DNA of 32,951 nt, taken from assembly GCA_016794165.1 (NCBI GenBank), contig JAEUKV010000130.1, forward strand, positions 1 to 32,951. The letters are read 5' to 3'. Under the pieces are notes generated by a model. The model did not search any database and was not told the origin of the DNA. It worked only from the letters and a program-made list of their open reading frames with translations. This DNA is from Rhodospirillaceae bacterium (GTDB lineage Bacteria; Pseudomonadota; Alphaproteobacteria; Dongiales; Dongiaceae). Below, one piece after another: positions 1 to 7,712 of this stretch (its first letter is position 1; each line of letters opens with the position of its first letter). The position numbers and the translations under genes are program-made.

Positions 1-83
1 GACCGCAGCCAGTGAAAGCTGGCGATTGGCGTCTCTTGGCGTGACGGCAGTGGTTGCGACTGTCCCCAATGGTGCCGCGGCGC

Positions 84-569
84 CTATTCTTCGCCGCCGG
101 CCTTTGCCAGCACCTTCACCATCTCCGCCAGCCGCTTCCGCGTCGCCCTATGCGGGATCCGGTAGTAGGCCCGCACCAGCTCCAACGTTTCCCGCTTCAT
201 CGTTGGATCGGGCTCATACTCAACCAGCTCGGGCACCTTGACGCCCATTAGCTTGGACGGTGACTTGTTCTGGACGTCGCCCGGGATGTCCTCGAAGAAA
301 AAAGCAATCGGCACGTCGAGGATCCGGGAGAGATCGAATAGGCGGCTGCTGCTGACGCGATTGCTGCCCTTCTCGTACTTCTGTACCTGCTGGAAGGTGA
401 GGCCGATCGCGGCTGCCAACGTCTCCTGGGTCATGCCAAGCAGCGTGCGGCGCTGGCGCATCCGCTGGCCAACATGCACATCGATCGGATTGGGGAAACC
501 CTTACTGGCCATCCGGCCGGACGACTTGCGCGGCTTGGTCTTGCCGGCCGATTTCTTCGCCATTGTCAT
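84..569 (-). CDS. XRE/Cro-C1 family transcriptional regulator
   Basis: A 161-residue protein with a helix-turn-helix of the Cro/C1 type at about residues 34-88, including the typical MTQETLAAAIGLTFQQVQKY stretch (45-64). The first 30 residues are basic and rich in Lys, Arg and Ser. The C-terminal part (about 110-161) is a short helical tail found in the SinR-like regulators common in alphaproteobacteria. It probably binds DNA as a dimer and controls genes not identifiable here. Starts at 569 and 563 are both possible because Met occurs at residues 1 and 3. It could be a resident chromosomal regulator or the repressor of the neighbouring element; position alone does not decide. Confidence 0.85.
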   Translation of the reverse strand: MTMAKKSAGKTKPRKSSGRMASKGFPNPIDVHVGQRMRQRRTLLGMTQETLAAAIGLTFQQVQKYEKGSNRVSSSRLFDLSRILDVPIAFFFEDIPGDVQNKSPSKLMGVKVPELVEYEPDPTMKRETLELVRAYYRIPHRATRKRLAEMVKVLAKAGGEE

Positions 570-679
570 GTTCTCGCTAGTTGGAGCCCCCGATCGTCAT
601 ATTACGGCAATCAAGGGCTGTGGAAACCCCTCACCGGCGAACGGCGGGCAGCCGCCACGCCACCCGCCGCCCTGGTCCG

Positions 680-871
680 CTACCTACCGGCGCGCCGCGC
701 GAAGTCCTGGCGCAGGGCCTTGGCCTGGGCTTCCAGATCCCCGGCCATGTCGAGCAGCACCCCAGGATTCCGGCTCCTGGCGGCGAGGTCGAGAGTGACC
801 TCCCGCACCAGTTCCCGGATCAGGCGCCGGGTTTCCTCGACGAGCGCGGCTTGGATAGGACGATGTTTCAT
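680..871 (-). CDS. Small hypothetical protein
   Basis: A 63-residue, strongly charged, probably all-helical protein with many Arg, Leu and Ala residues. It is not recognised. Support for it being real comes from the start: an ATG at 871 preceded at 7 bases by GGGAG, a good ribosome binding site. A heptad-like pattern of hydrophobic residues (about 8-60) suggests a helical hairpin or a short coiled coil. It lies between the XRE gene and the membrane-protein gene on the same strand, about 150 bases downstream of the latter. No function is proposed. Confidence 0.5.
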   Translation of the reverse strand: MKHRPIQAALVEETRRLIRELVREVTLDLAARSRNPGVLLDMAGDLEAQAKALRQDFARRAGR

Positions 872-1021
872 CGCGTTTCTCCCTTACCGGGATGGCCCCG
901 GCGGCACCGCCTGCAACTGCAGATCGGCCCGGGAATGGTCGCGCCGCTACCGATGGAGAGTCGCGCCGGCTGTCCTGCATTTACGCTGCGAGCGATCTGC
1001 TCCCAATTCCGAAGACTTACC

Positions 1022-1696
1022 CTAGGTCGTCGGTGGATTGCGCCGCAATGCGTCGTATTTTCCGGTTAGCTGCTGGCAAATCGAGGTGAAGGCCTCGATC
1101 GTTCGGGTAAGCTGCGCTGCAATATCTGGCTCACGGCCACTGGCAAGTGAAGCCGTCAGATTGTTGAGCTGCTCAAGAATCTCGTCTTCACATTTGATCG
1201 CGACAGCATGCGCTTCTGTAGCTGCGTAGTGGGTCGGATGGGCGCTGAGGATTTCGCGATAGAAAGAGTGCAGCGCAATGATATGAATAGTGAGCCGTTG
1301 TTCTGCGTCATCACAGATGTAGGTGGCTAACGCGGTGTGTGATTGCGCCGCTTTGCGAAATTCTACTTGTATCCCAACGCCGACTTCGCGAATTCCATCT
1401 ATGGCGCCTCTGATGCTTTCACCATAGGTTTGGTGAAAGTCGTCGCAATAGGTCCTAGCAATAGATGCAGCTTTCGATTGCCAATGACTCCACAATGCAA
1501 AGGCGCCAGCGGCAACTGAAAAACAGAGATCCCTGTTGCCATTTAACGCGTTCACCAGTTGCTGATATGTCGTGTATTTTTTGACCAAGCCGTTGGCGTC
1601 GCGGACTTCTGGTACCAGCGACCAATCGCCAATAGTCCAAATGATGAAGGCCGCCAGAGCTATCGTCGCACCTGTGCGGACCATCGGCCTGAACAT
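1022..1696 (-). CDS. Two-helix membrane protein of the STAS/GHKL cassette
   Basis: A 224-residue protein with two hydrophobic segments (about 9-25 and 55-72) joined by a short polar loop. A long soluble region of about 150 residues follows that looks mainly helical. No family is recognised. It is the last gene of a three-gene cassette: its ATG is only 3 bases after the stop of the STAS-like gene, so the two are almost certainly translated from one message. By position it could be a membrane sensor or the effector of the two STAS/GHKL proteins; this is inference. Codon use is visibly less GC-rich than in the core genes to the right, as for the whole cassette. Confidence 0.75.
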   Translation of the reverse strand: MFRPMVRTGATIALAAFIIWTIGDWSLVPEVRDANGLVKKYTTYQQLVNALNGNRDLCFSVAAGAFALWSHWQSKAASIARTYCDDFHQTYGESIRGAIDGIREVGVGIQVEFRKAAQSHTALATYICDDAEQRLTIHIIALHSFYREILSAHPTHYAATEAHAVAIKCEDEILEQLNNLTASLASGREPDIAAQLTRTIEAFTSICQQLTGKYDALRRNPPTT

Positions 1697-1699
1697 GAG

Positions 1700-2035
1700 C
1701 TAGCTCGTCAGGCTGCCGCGATCAATAAGAGCGTTCTTAAGACCATTCAAGATATGATTCTGGATCACGGGAGTTGCAACAAAATTGTACTTCCGCAGAA
1801 ACTCTTGCTCGGTCCGAAGATGACGCACGCTTTCGGCAAATAGTCCGAGGAAGAACGATGACGAAATTGCGCTAACGTAGGCTGGAACCTCCACGGTAAC
1901 AGACGCGAGAGACTCGTCGAGCTCGTCCAGGCGCAAGGCCTCGCGCGCGGCCAAGCCACGTTCCTTTCCGGTAAGTGCTCGGGTCTTACCGTCGCCGGTC
2001 AGCGCCGCTAAACTAATCACAACTGATTCCTTCAC
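1700..2035 (-). CDS. STAS-like domain protein (DUF4325 type)
   Basis: With a GTG start at 2035 this is a 111-residue protein. That start has AGGA 7 bases upstream and lies 2 bases after the stop of the upstream ATPase gene; a second GTG at 2020 has AAGGA at a similar distance and is also possible. A longer frame to 2158 would overlap the ATPase gene and is not favoured. The fold pattern is STAS-like: a central strand VTVEV (46-50), then a turn with the serine-rich motif ISSSFF (57-62) before an amphipathic helix. That is where anti-anti-sigma factors carry their phosphorylated serine. DUF4325 proteins are often found beside ATP-binding partners. The assignment rests on pattern recognition. 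Confidence 0.65.
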   Translation of the reverse strand: MKESVVISLAALTGDGKTRALTGKERGLAAREALRLDELDESLASVTVEVPAYVSAISSSFFLGLFAESVRHLRTEQEFLRKYNFVATPVIQNHILNGLKNALIDRGSLTS

Positions 2036-2037
2036 AA

Positions 2038-3483
2038 TTATTCCTGCCCGCTGGCATCCAGCATATCTGGGCCGATCCCAAATCTCAGGCTGATCACCGT
2101 GCCGGGGATACGAAACGGCAGGCGCATAACATAGTTGGGGTCGGGCGGCAAATCCCACCGCTGTTCTGGATTAAACCATTGCAGACGCCGGCCGCTGACC
2201 GGGTCGCGCCTGCCACGGGCATAATCGCCTCGAAAAGCTACGAAAGATTGGCCCGAAAGGATTGCCATTTCACTAAGACCAGCACCAAGATCCTCTGATA
2301 AGTCTACCGTAAAATCCGCCATGTCCATCATGCCAACTCCCCCGAGCTCGCTCTCGGTCGGCCGACAACTAACACCATCCTGTAAGGCGTATACGGTGGC
2401 AAGTTCCTCATTTGTGCTATTGGGGCCCGCCGCCGCACGTCTAGTATAGTTGACCAGATCGCGTTGGACCACTTCATCAGCAGCATTGCTAATTGTCGAT
2501 GATATGGTGTTTCCTAGGCTGAAAATCGAGGCCCGACAAATAAAAGTACTATTTCCCGGGACCCCACTGCTTTCAAGGGTGTCTCGGCGCGACATTAGAC
2601 CTGCTATAGCCCAGTGGCCATCTGATCCCGATTGACTATGTCGCTCAGCATTATTCAACGCCTCGCCAATTAAGCGAACCACGTTCCCATAGGCCTCTGG
2701 CGTAAGAACCCGCGGCTGCTCAAGTTGACGCAGCCATTCATTGATAGTGTCACCGAAACTCTCCGCAACTTTCTCTTGACGTGCAGGCGACATCGCAAGA
2801 TTGGGGGCATCCTGACTATTCGGTGCTTTCTGACGCAGGGCATAAGGCCATATATCGGTGACATGACGGGTAAGAGAGTTGAAACGCATACCTAGCAGTT
2901 CCTGCAAGCCTACGGCTGCGAATGCTTGCTGTGCCAGAAAGGAAATCTGCCCGCCATTCACGATCGGCGCCATGTTGTTGAGCATATTGCCAAGGACCAA
3001 GTACGGACCGATATCTAAGACGTCTCGATCGCTAAAGTTAATGTAGAGGCGCGATGCAAAGCACTCAGCTTCCGCAATTTGTCGCAATTTCGCAATTGTC
3101 TGCCGAGGGTGATCGATAAAGGAGAAGTTGACCAAGTCGATAACTGTTCGTTTTCTATTGCGCTTGTTCGCAGCTTTCCAAGCGACCAAACGGTCTGGTA
3201 GCAGAGTGTCGAGAAGTTCAGAGTTCTTTGGCCCTGTCGGGATGACCGACTTCTCTTGCTGCCCCTTCCTTTGAGTTGCGGCTGCTTTTGCTTCTTCTCT
3301 CGATTTTTTCATCCTGCGAGGGACCTCGCGGCTATGCGAGCCGCTTCGCGCATACTTGCGGAGACGATCCCGGATCCTGCGCGCAAGGTACCTGAATTCT
3401 TCCTCGCTGAGGTCGCGGAGGAACTCAGAAGAATACTGATCTGCCGCTCTGGGCCAAAGAGAGGCCTTCCGCTCCTCGGTCAA
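2038..3483 (-). CDS. STAS-like / GHKL ATPase fusion protein
   Basis: A 481-residue protein starting at a TTG (3483). The start has AAAGG 8 bases upstream and an in-frame stop just before it. Residues 1-110 are very basic and probably poorly ordered. Residues about 112-205 have a STAS-like alternation of strands and helices, with a core strand LYINFS (146-151). The second half carries GHKL-type ATPase marks: an N-box ending in E274, N278 and H282, and a glycine-rich segment GGVGMMDM (381-388). The usual DxGxG G1 box is not seen; FSLGNTI (321-327) sits where it should be. It is probably an ATP-binding regulator of the anti-sigma/kinase kind whose partner is the STAS-like protein encoded 2 bases downstream. 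Ligand, partner and output are unknown. Confidence 0.7.
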   Translation of the reverse strand: MTEERKASLWPRAADQYSSEFLRDLSEEEFRYLARRIRDRLRKYARSGSHSREVPRRMKKSREEAKAAATQRKGQQEKSVIPTGPKNSELLDTLLPDRLVAWKAANKRNRKRTVIDLVNFSFIDHPRQTIAKLRQIAEAECFASRLYINFSDRDVLDIGPYLVLGNMLNNMAPIVNGGQISFLAQQAFAAVGLQELLGMRFNSLTRHVTDIWPYALRQKAPNSQDAPNLAMSPARQEKVAESFGDTINEWLRQLEQPRVLTPEAYGNVVRLIGEALNNAERHSQSGSDGHWAIAGLMSRRDTLESSGVPGNSTFICRASIFSLGNTISSTISNAADEVVQRDLVNYTRRAAAGPNSTNEELATVYALQDGVSCRPTESELGGVGMMDMADFTVDLSEDLGAGLSEMAILSGQSFVAFRGDYARGRRDPVSGRRLQWFNPEQRWDLPPDPNYVMRLPFRIPGTVISLRFGIGPDMLDASGQE

Positions 3484-3998
3484 TGAATGCGCCTTTCAGC
3501 TACTTGCTCAACCGCAACTCAGTACGCGACCGATCCACTATCGGCAATGACATGAACCTTGTGCCGCGGCGTGATCACGTCCCCATCTCGATCGAGAGAG
3601 TTGCTCACAACTAGCGCGCTGACAGCCTTGAAGACGAGGTCGCCTATATCACATCGCACGCCTCAAAATGGCAATGCAATGCCACCACACCCATCGGTTG
3701 GGGTCAAGAAATTGAAGCAGCACCTGCCAGTTGCCCGCCGCCATCGCCTGCCCTACCGTGGCCCCGCCCCGGGGTGGGAGAGCCAGCCCACCCGCAAGGC
3801 CTGGCCTGTCTGTCCTCTGCTGGGCCCGGGGCACATAGCGACGGGTGAAGGTTGGGATCGGCCCCGCGAACCTCACCCCGGTGCCGCCCGGGCCGATCCG
3901 GGCAGGCCGCCAAATTGTGAGGCAGGCCATTTCGCGCCACCCAATCCGACTTGTGATTGGCACCGGGACGACTTGATGGCAGGCGCCACGCCCCCTCG
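3484..3998. other. Gap without convincing genes
   Basis: About 515 bases between the start of the STAS/GHKL cassette and the next gene. The open frames here are unlike any protein I recognise and look like by-products of high G+C. The promoter of the cassette should lie in the right-hand neighbour of 3483, but I see no convincing -35/-10 pair. The stretch may be decayed element DNA. Confidence 0.4.
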
Positions 3999-4424
3999 TC
4001 AGACGTCCAAAACGCGCTTCCCGGCGCCAGCCTGACAGTGCCACGGCTCTATCAGGCTAGCCAGCTTCGTGATGGCGGCCAGCCTCGGCGCCTCGACTTG
4101 GCGCTCGAATTCGGCAGCGGGGACGTTGGCGACACGGATCGCTGTGACCTGCTGGTGTTTGCTAAGGCCCGCATCCCGCGCGACCGAGGTTCGAGTAGAA
4201 CTGGTATGGGCGCCCATACCAGTTTCTGGCGGTCTCCCTCCCCTGCTCGCCTCAAACTGCTGCATCAACTCGCCACAGCGTCGGATGGCGCGGGCCTTGA
4301 TGCGGCGGGCGATTAGGTCCGCGAGGTCTCCATGCTCGTCCATCAGCACCTTCGCGGAGCGGAGGATGTCTAAGCTGGCGCCCATCTGTACCAGCTGCCA
4401 TTTCCAGCGCAACTGCCCGGGCAT
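3999..4424 (-). CDS. Probable island/phage DNA-binding protein
   Basis: A protein of up to 141 residues. A helical region of the form IKARAIRRCGELMQQFE is followed by a low-complexity linker and a helix-turn-helix-like part containing RDAGLSKHQQVTAIRVANVP. This layout is shared by many unnamed proteins of alphaproteobacterial prophages and islands that resemble the DNA-binding part of ParB/KorB-like proteins. The start is uncertain: ATG at 4424 and ATG at 4385 both lack a clear ribosome binding site. The linker is encoded by a perfect 26-bp palindrome (4199-4224), which adds the unusual residues TGMGAHTS. The role is probably element regulation or maintenance; this is inference. Confidence 0.6.
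   Translation of the reverse strand: MPGQLRWKWQLVQMGASLDILRSAKVLMDEHGDLADLIARRIKARAIRRCGELMQQFEASRGGRPPETGMGAHTSSTRTSVARDAGLSKHQQVTAIRVANVPAAEFERQVEAPRLAAITKLASLIEPWHCQAGAGKRVLDV
4199..4224. repeat. Perfect 26-bp palindrome inside a gene
   Basis: The left arm AACTGGTATGGGC is followed directly by its exact reverse complement, with no spacer. It lies within the coding frame of the probable DNA-binding protein at 3999-4424. It could form a cruciform or an RNA hairpin without a loop spacer, or be a binding site for a dimeric protein. Confidence 0.9.
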
Positions 4425-4492
4425 GATGCGATTCGCTGCAGGAAGACAGGTTGTCTGATCTGGTCGTCTTCATCTGCAGCGGCACCCCGGGG

Positions 4493-4747
4493 TCACGCGC
4501 GCATGCGGCTCCTGGGGTCGCTATCGTCGGCCTGGCCGCCATCGGGCAGGGCGTCGAAGGCTTTGTCAAGGGCGAGGCGGTCCCAGACCCGCCGGGCATC
4601 CATGATCTTGGGCGCCGGCATGCGGCCGTCAGCCACCATGTCGTCGAATTTGTGGGTGGAAACGCCGATATAGGCCGCAGCTACCGCGCGAGACAGGCCT
4701 CTTGGTGGCAAATTCAACGGAAGGGTGGCATAAATTTGCGATGGCAT
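4493..4747 (-). CDS. AlpA/excisionase-like small HTH protein
   Basis: An 84-residue protein from the ATG at 4747, which has AAAGG 7 bases upstream. Longer upstream frames overlap the next gene. It contains a winged-helix pattern of the MerR/AlpA/excisionase group: GLSRAVAAAYIGVS (17-30), then DDMVADGRMPAP and a conserved VWDR segment that ends in a helix. Such proteins sit beside integrases in many alphaproteobacterial islands and act as excisionases or as activators of the integrase gene. It lies 19 bases downstream of a second gene of the same type. Confidence 0.75.
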   Translation of the reverse strand: MPSQIYATLPLNLPPRGLSRAVAAAYIGVSTHKFDDMVADGRMPAPKIMDARRVWDRLALDKAFDALPDGGQADDSDPRSRMRA

Positions 4748-4766
4748 AGGGAGGCCTTTCGATGGG

Positions 4767-5066
4767 CTAGCCTTGGGATCTAGAGTTGCGTTTCTTCTGC
4801 TCCTGCCAGGCGCGTTTGCGGGCCTCGCGGTCCTCTTCCACAGAGAGGATGCCTTGTAGCCGATCGATCGCCGTGTCCAAGGCCTGCACATCCCATAGGC
4901 GACGGCGCGTCTTAAGCAGGCGAAAGGGATGTGGAAAAGACCCAGCCGCCACCTCCTTGAGAAAAGAGGTTTCGCCAATTCCGCAGTACTCCGCCGCCTG
5001 CGCAAGCGAGAGCAACCGCGGGGGCAGGGAGGGCGGAAGGCCCGTGGCCTTTGAAGGCGATGTCAT
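4767..5066 (-). CDS. AlpA/excisionase-like HTH protein, second copy
   Basis: A 99-residue protein with the same layout as the gene after it: SLAQAAEYCGIGETSFLKEV (20-39), a short wing, then a RRLWDVQALDTAIDRL helix. A basic, Glu/Lys/Arg-rich tail of about 25 residues follows. It is the first gene leftwards of the recombinase and is divergent from it, with 100 bases between the starts. It is therefore well placed to regulate the recombinase promoter or to bind the attachment site. The two copies are similar in fold but not near-identical. Confidence 0.75.
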   Translation of the reverse strand: MTSPSKATGLPPSLPPRLLSLAQAAEYCGIGETSFLKEVAAGSFPHPFRLLKTRRRLWDVQALDTAIDRLQGILSVEEDREARKRAWQEQKKRNSRSQG

Positions 5067-5105
5067 GTCAATTTCCCTATCTCTGTTCTATCGGCCGGCT
5101 AGCTG

Positions 5106-5123
5106 CTTGAACAATTGAGCAAG
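5106..5123. promoter_or_regulatory. Operator-like inverted repeat between divergent genes
   Basis: CTTG-AA-CAATTG-AG-CAAG is a gapped palindrome with perfectly symmetric conserved blocks. It is midway between the AlpA-like gene (start 5066) and the recombinase gene (start 5167). Its symmetry and place suggest a regulator binding site. No binding protein is shown. Confidence 0.45.
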
Positions 5124-5166
5124 GTTCGGTATTAGCGCGCACTCCCACTAACCTTCCGAACGCTCG

Positions 5167-7470
5167 ATGAATGTCAAGACTCTCTCCCGCATGACAAGTG
5201 ATTTTTGTCGTGTGCGGATCGCTTCCTTGGTGCCGCCACTCGAATGTAGAGGCCTAGAAAGCTACCTGCTCAAACTGATTGAGCGACGCACAAAGCCACC
5301 AAAGGTGCTTGGGCGATATCAGTGGGGCGAAATCGCAGCGGACGCAGGAGCTGCCGAGAGCCTTACGGAAATCGTCTGCAAAGTCTTGACCCCGGTCCTT
5401 GATATGTTGTCGAGGGAAATTCCTCGGCTCCCTATCGCAAAGGCCGCTGCACAGAGAGAGAAGCGGCGCCGCGCGGCCAGAGTTGAAGCTGCAGGAGGGA
5501 GAGTGGAGGGCGACCGTTCTTCAGACCAAGTCGCTTCAAGTCTGAACAAACGCAGGCGTGGCGTCAAACCAAGGCCCGTCATCGAGTTTCCAGAACCTCT
5601 GTTCGATGACTGGGATGAGCCAAAATCGTTTCAAGATGCCCTCAATCTCCACATGCGCAGGTTCGGGGATACGGCCTGGGCACTCTACGCGGCAATTGTT
5701 CGACCCAATGAGGTCTTCGATCGCAAGACGCTGTCGACCTGGAGAACGGGTCTGAGACGCCCCCGAGGCACCGAGAGCTTCAAGATTCTTGCGCGGATCG
5801 AACGTCGCTATAGGCTGGCACCTGAGTACTTCAAAGGAAAGCTGGATCACCCCGCACGTTCGGCGCTGGGATTTCAGCCCGTTGGGATCGGGCAGTCGGA
5901 ACGACGGCGGCTCGCGTGGCACTTGCCCGATGATTTCAACGATCGCCCGCTGCCTGAGCAGGAAGAAATCCTCGAGTGGGTGCGGAAAGTTGTCGTTTCC
6001 GGAGCGACTGATTTCCGCTCGTACCAGGCGACAGCAATGAAAAGCCGGTTCGGCCTCCGCTTCCGTGGCCTGGTTGGTCAGGCGTTACGGCAACGTGGTT
6101 CAAACGGCATACCGGCAGACGCCAGCGTTTCTGACGTTGCGATAGAGATCAAGGAGGCTCGAGTGGATGCCCCGCCTGAGCTCCATCGGGAAATGAAGCA
6201 ACTACTGGATTTCAAGACGGCAACCCTTGGCGCGGCTGGCTACAAGCGCAACGGAGTTTGGGGGGCGGCCACAGCTGCGCAGAAGGTAGAACATCTCGGG
6301 CTAATGCTTGGGGCGATCGCCGCTTCGCCGAGTGGAGCGGTGCGTGGCTATGGCGTCCCCCTGTCGCAAATCACGCTGGGGTTGCTGATCAGTCCGGCCG
6401 TCTGGGATTGGTATCTGACCTGGCGCGAGGCAAGGCGAGGATTCTTCACGAATTGGGAAGTGGACATGCTGCGCCTAGCTCTGGCGCTGACCAGAGAAGA
6501 AACGGGCTGGCTGCGGCAAAATTCTTCCATTGCCGAAAAGGTCACTCCTATCGAGGGATTGGTATCGGTTTCGGACGTTGCCAGCTTTAAAAAGAATTGG
6601 GTAGCGGCCTGTGATGCTCTACACATACACGCCGGAGTCCGCGTCAAGGAGATTGCCCGCGTCGCTCGTGTGCACCGCGATCCATTTGAGCCCATTCTGC
6701 CGATTTTGGAGGCTGATAGCCCGGTGGCAGAGTATCGAAAGATTGCCGACGAGGTTCTCCGTCTTGCGCCCGATCCGGTGCGCTATCCAGTGGCGGCGGC
6801 TGAGACCGCCCGTTCCCTGCTACTACTGCGTCTCGGGCTCCACCTTGGGGTTAGGCAAAAAAACCTTCGCCAACTTCTGTTCTGCCCGCGCGGTAGGGCG
6901 CCCCTGACAGAAAGGCAGATGATTGATCGGCGACGCGGGGAGTTGCGCTGGTCAGATCGGGATGGCGGGTGGGAGGTCGTAATCCCCTCCATTGCCTTCA
7001 AGAACAGCACCTCATCCTATTTTGGCAACAAGCCCTATCGGCTGCTCTTGCCCGACCTTGCCGGCCTGTACGGGCACCTGGAGGCTTACATGTCCCGGCA
7101 TCGGCAGGTGCTTCTACGGCGGGCGCCAGATCCGGGTACATTTTTCATCAAGACCGTGAAGGCAACCTCGGCCAACGCTGAATACGATCAGAGCGCCTTC
7201 TATGAGGCATGGAGGCTCACAATCCAGCGTTACGGGGTATTCAACCCATATACCGGCCGCGGTGCCATTAAGGGCCTGCTGCCGCATGGACCCCACAATG
7301 TCAGAGACGTACTGGCAACCCACATCCTAAAGAAGACAGGCTCTTTCGAGCAGGCCAGCTACGCCATACAGGATACGCCCGATATGGTTGCCAAGCATTA
7401 CGGGCGGTTTCTGCCGCAGGACAAGGCCGCCCTGGCTGCCAAGGTCCTCAACAAGGCGTGGGAAGACTAA
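5167..7470 (+). CDS. Large tyrosine site-specific recombinase (integrase)
   Basis: A 767-residue protein, about twice the usual integrase length. The C-terminal catalytic domain shows R563 in LGVRQKNLRQLL, the HxxR box H710-N-V-R713, and the nucleophile Y745 in AKHYGRF. A Lys in GNKPYRL may be the strand lysine. The first 500 residues are unlike common integrases. One part (about 155-226) resembles an XRE-like helix-turn-helix, with KTLSTWRTG and KILARIERRY. Another (about 50-80) has a W-x-x-I-A-x-x-x-G pattern typical of DNA-reading helices. It should cut and rejoin DNA to integrate or excise the element. Its 3' end points to the inferred attachment site. Confidence 0.88.
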   Translation: MNVKTLSRMTSDFCRVRIASLVPPLECRGLESYLLKLIERRTKPPKVLGRYQWGEIAADAGAAESLTEIVCKVLTPVLDMLSREIPRLPIAKAAAQREKRRRAARVEAAGGRVEGDRSSDQVASSLNKRRRGVKPRPVIEFPEPLFDDWDEPKSFQDALNLHMRRFGDTAWALYAAIVRPNEVFDRKTLSTWRTGLRRPRGTESFKILARIERRYRLAPEYFKGKLDHPARSALGFQPVGIGQSERRRLAWHLPDDFNDRPLPEQEEILEWVRKVVVSGATDFRSYQATAMKSRFGLRFRGLVGQALRQRGSNGIPADASVSDVAIEIKEARVDAPPELHREMKQLLDFKTATLGAAGYKRNGVWGAATAAQKVEHLGLMLGAIAASPSGAVRGYGVPLSQITLGLLISPAVWDWYLTWREARRGFFTNWEVDMLRLALALTREETGWLRQNSSIAEKVTPIEGLVSVSDVASFKKNWVAACDALHIHAGVRVKEIARVARVHRDPFEPILPILEADSPVAEYRKIADEVLRLAPDPVRYPVAAAETARSLLLLRLGLHLGVRQKNLRQLLFCPRGRAPLTERQMIDRRRGELRWSDRDGGWEVVIPSIAFKNSTSSYFGNKPYRLLLPDLAGLYGHLEAYMSRHRQVLLRRAPDPGTFFIKTVKATSANAEYDQSAFYEAWRLTIQRYGVFNPYTGRGAIKGLLPHGPHNVRDVLATHILKKTGSFEQASYAIQDTPDMVAKHYGRFLPQDKAALAAKVLNKAWED

Positions 7471-7712
7471 TGTCGCGCCCTGCCTTTCATGCCGGCGCAA
7501 CGGCCACGGCCCTTGCTGACCACGCGAGCTAGCATTTCCGCCGATCGAGGAACGATTTCCAAGACCGCCCCGATGGTAAAGGAAGGCTGTAGTGAGCTGA
7601 TCCCATATCTTTCCTGTCTCAGCGTAGCCGTCTTAGATTGCCCCACATATGCCCCATGGGCGCCATCGCCGCAGTCGAGGCGGCGGCCGAACTCGCGCTA
7701 AGTGATTGATAT
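7471..7712. other. Putative attachment region
   Basis: No gene is seen between the recombinase stop and the terminator of the RNA locus. The stretch contains two short direct repeats (7639-7656) that may be arm-type sites. The strand-exchange core would be expected near 7700-7745, at the 3' end of the minus-strand RNA. No tRNA is recognised here. Confidence 0.4.
7639..7656. repeat. Paired TGCCCCA direct repeats
   Basis: TGCCCCA occurs at 7639-7645 and 7650-7656, so the copies are 11 bp apart, about one helical turn. Similar short GGGGCA-type repeats are seen beside att sites of many tyrosine recombinases. The function here is inferred from position only. Confidence 0.45.

Larger units (their letters stand above)
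1..7712. mobile_element. Putative integrated genomic island, right end
   Basis: This stretch combines a large tyrosine recombinase, two AlpA/excisionase-like genes, an XRE regulator and a cassette of uncommon genes with lower G+C than the chromosome to the right. The right border is inferred to lie near 7700, between the recombinase gene and the terminator of a structured RNA locus. Two TGCCCCA repeats lie just inside that border and resemble recombinase arm sites. The left border is not in the window, or is not recognisable; the XRE gene and the small gene at 680-871 might be outside the element. No phage structural genes, conjugation genes or replication genes are seen, so the element type cannot be stated. 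Integration itself is an inference. Confidence 0.5.

Noticed and set aside
1700..2158. Longer 152-residue form of the STAS-like protein
   Set aside because: It would overlap the ATPase gene by about 120 bases, and its extra N-terminus is unlike the family; GTG starts with ribosome binding sites lie just after the upstream stop.
3649..4044. 131-residue minus-strand frame
   Set aside because: No recognisable domain, unusual residue composition, and overlap with the better-supported gene at 3999-4424.
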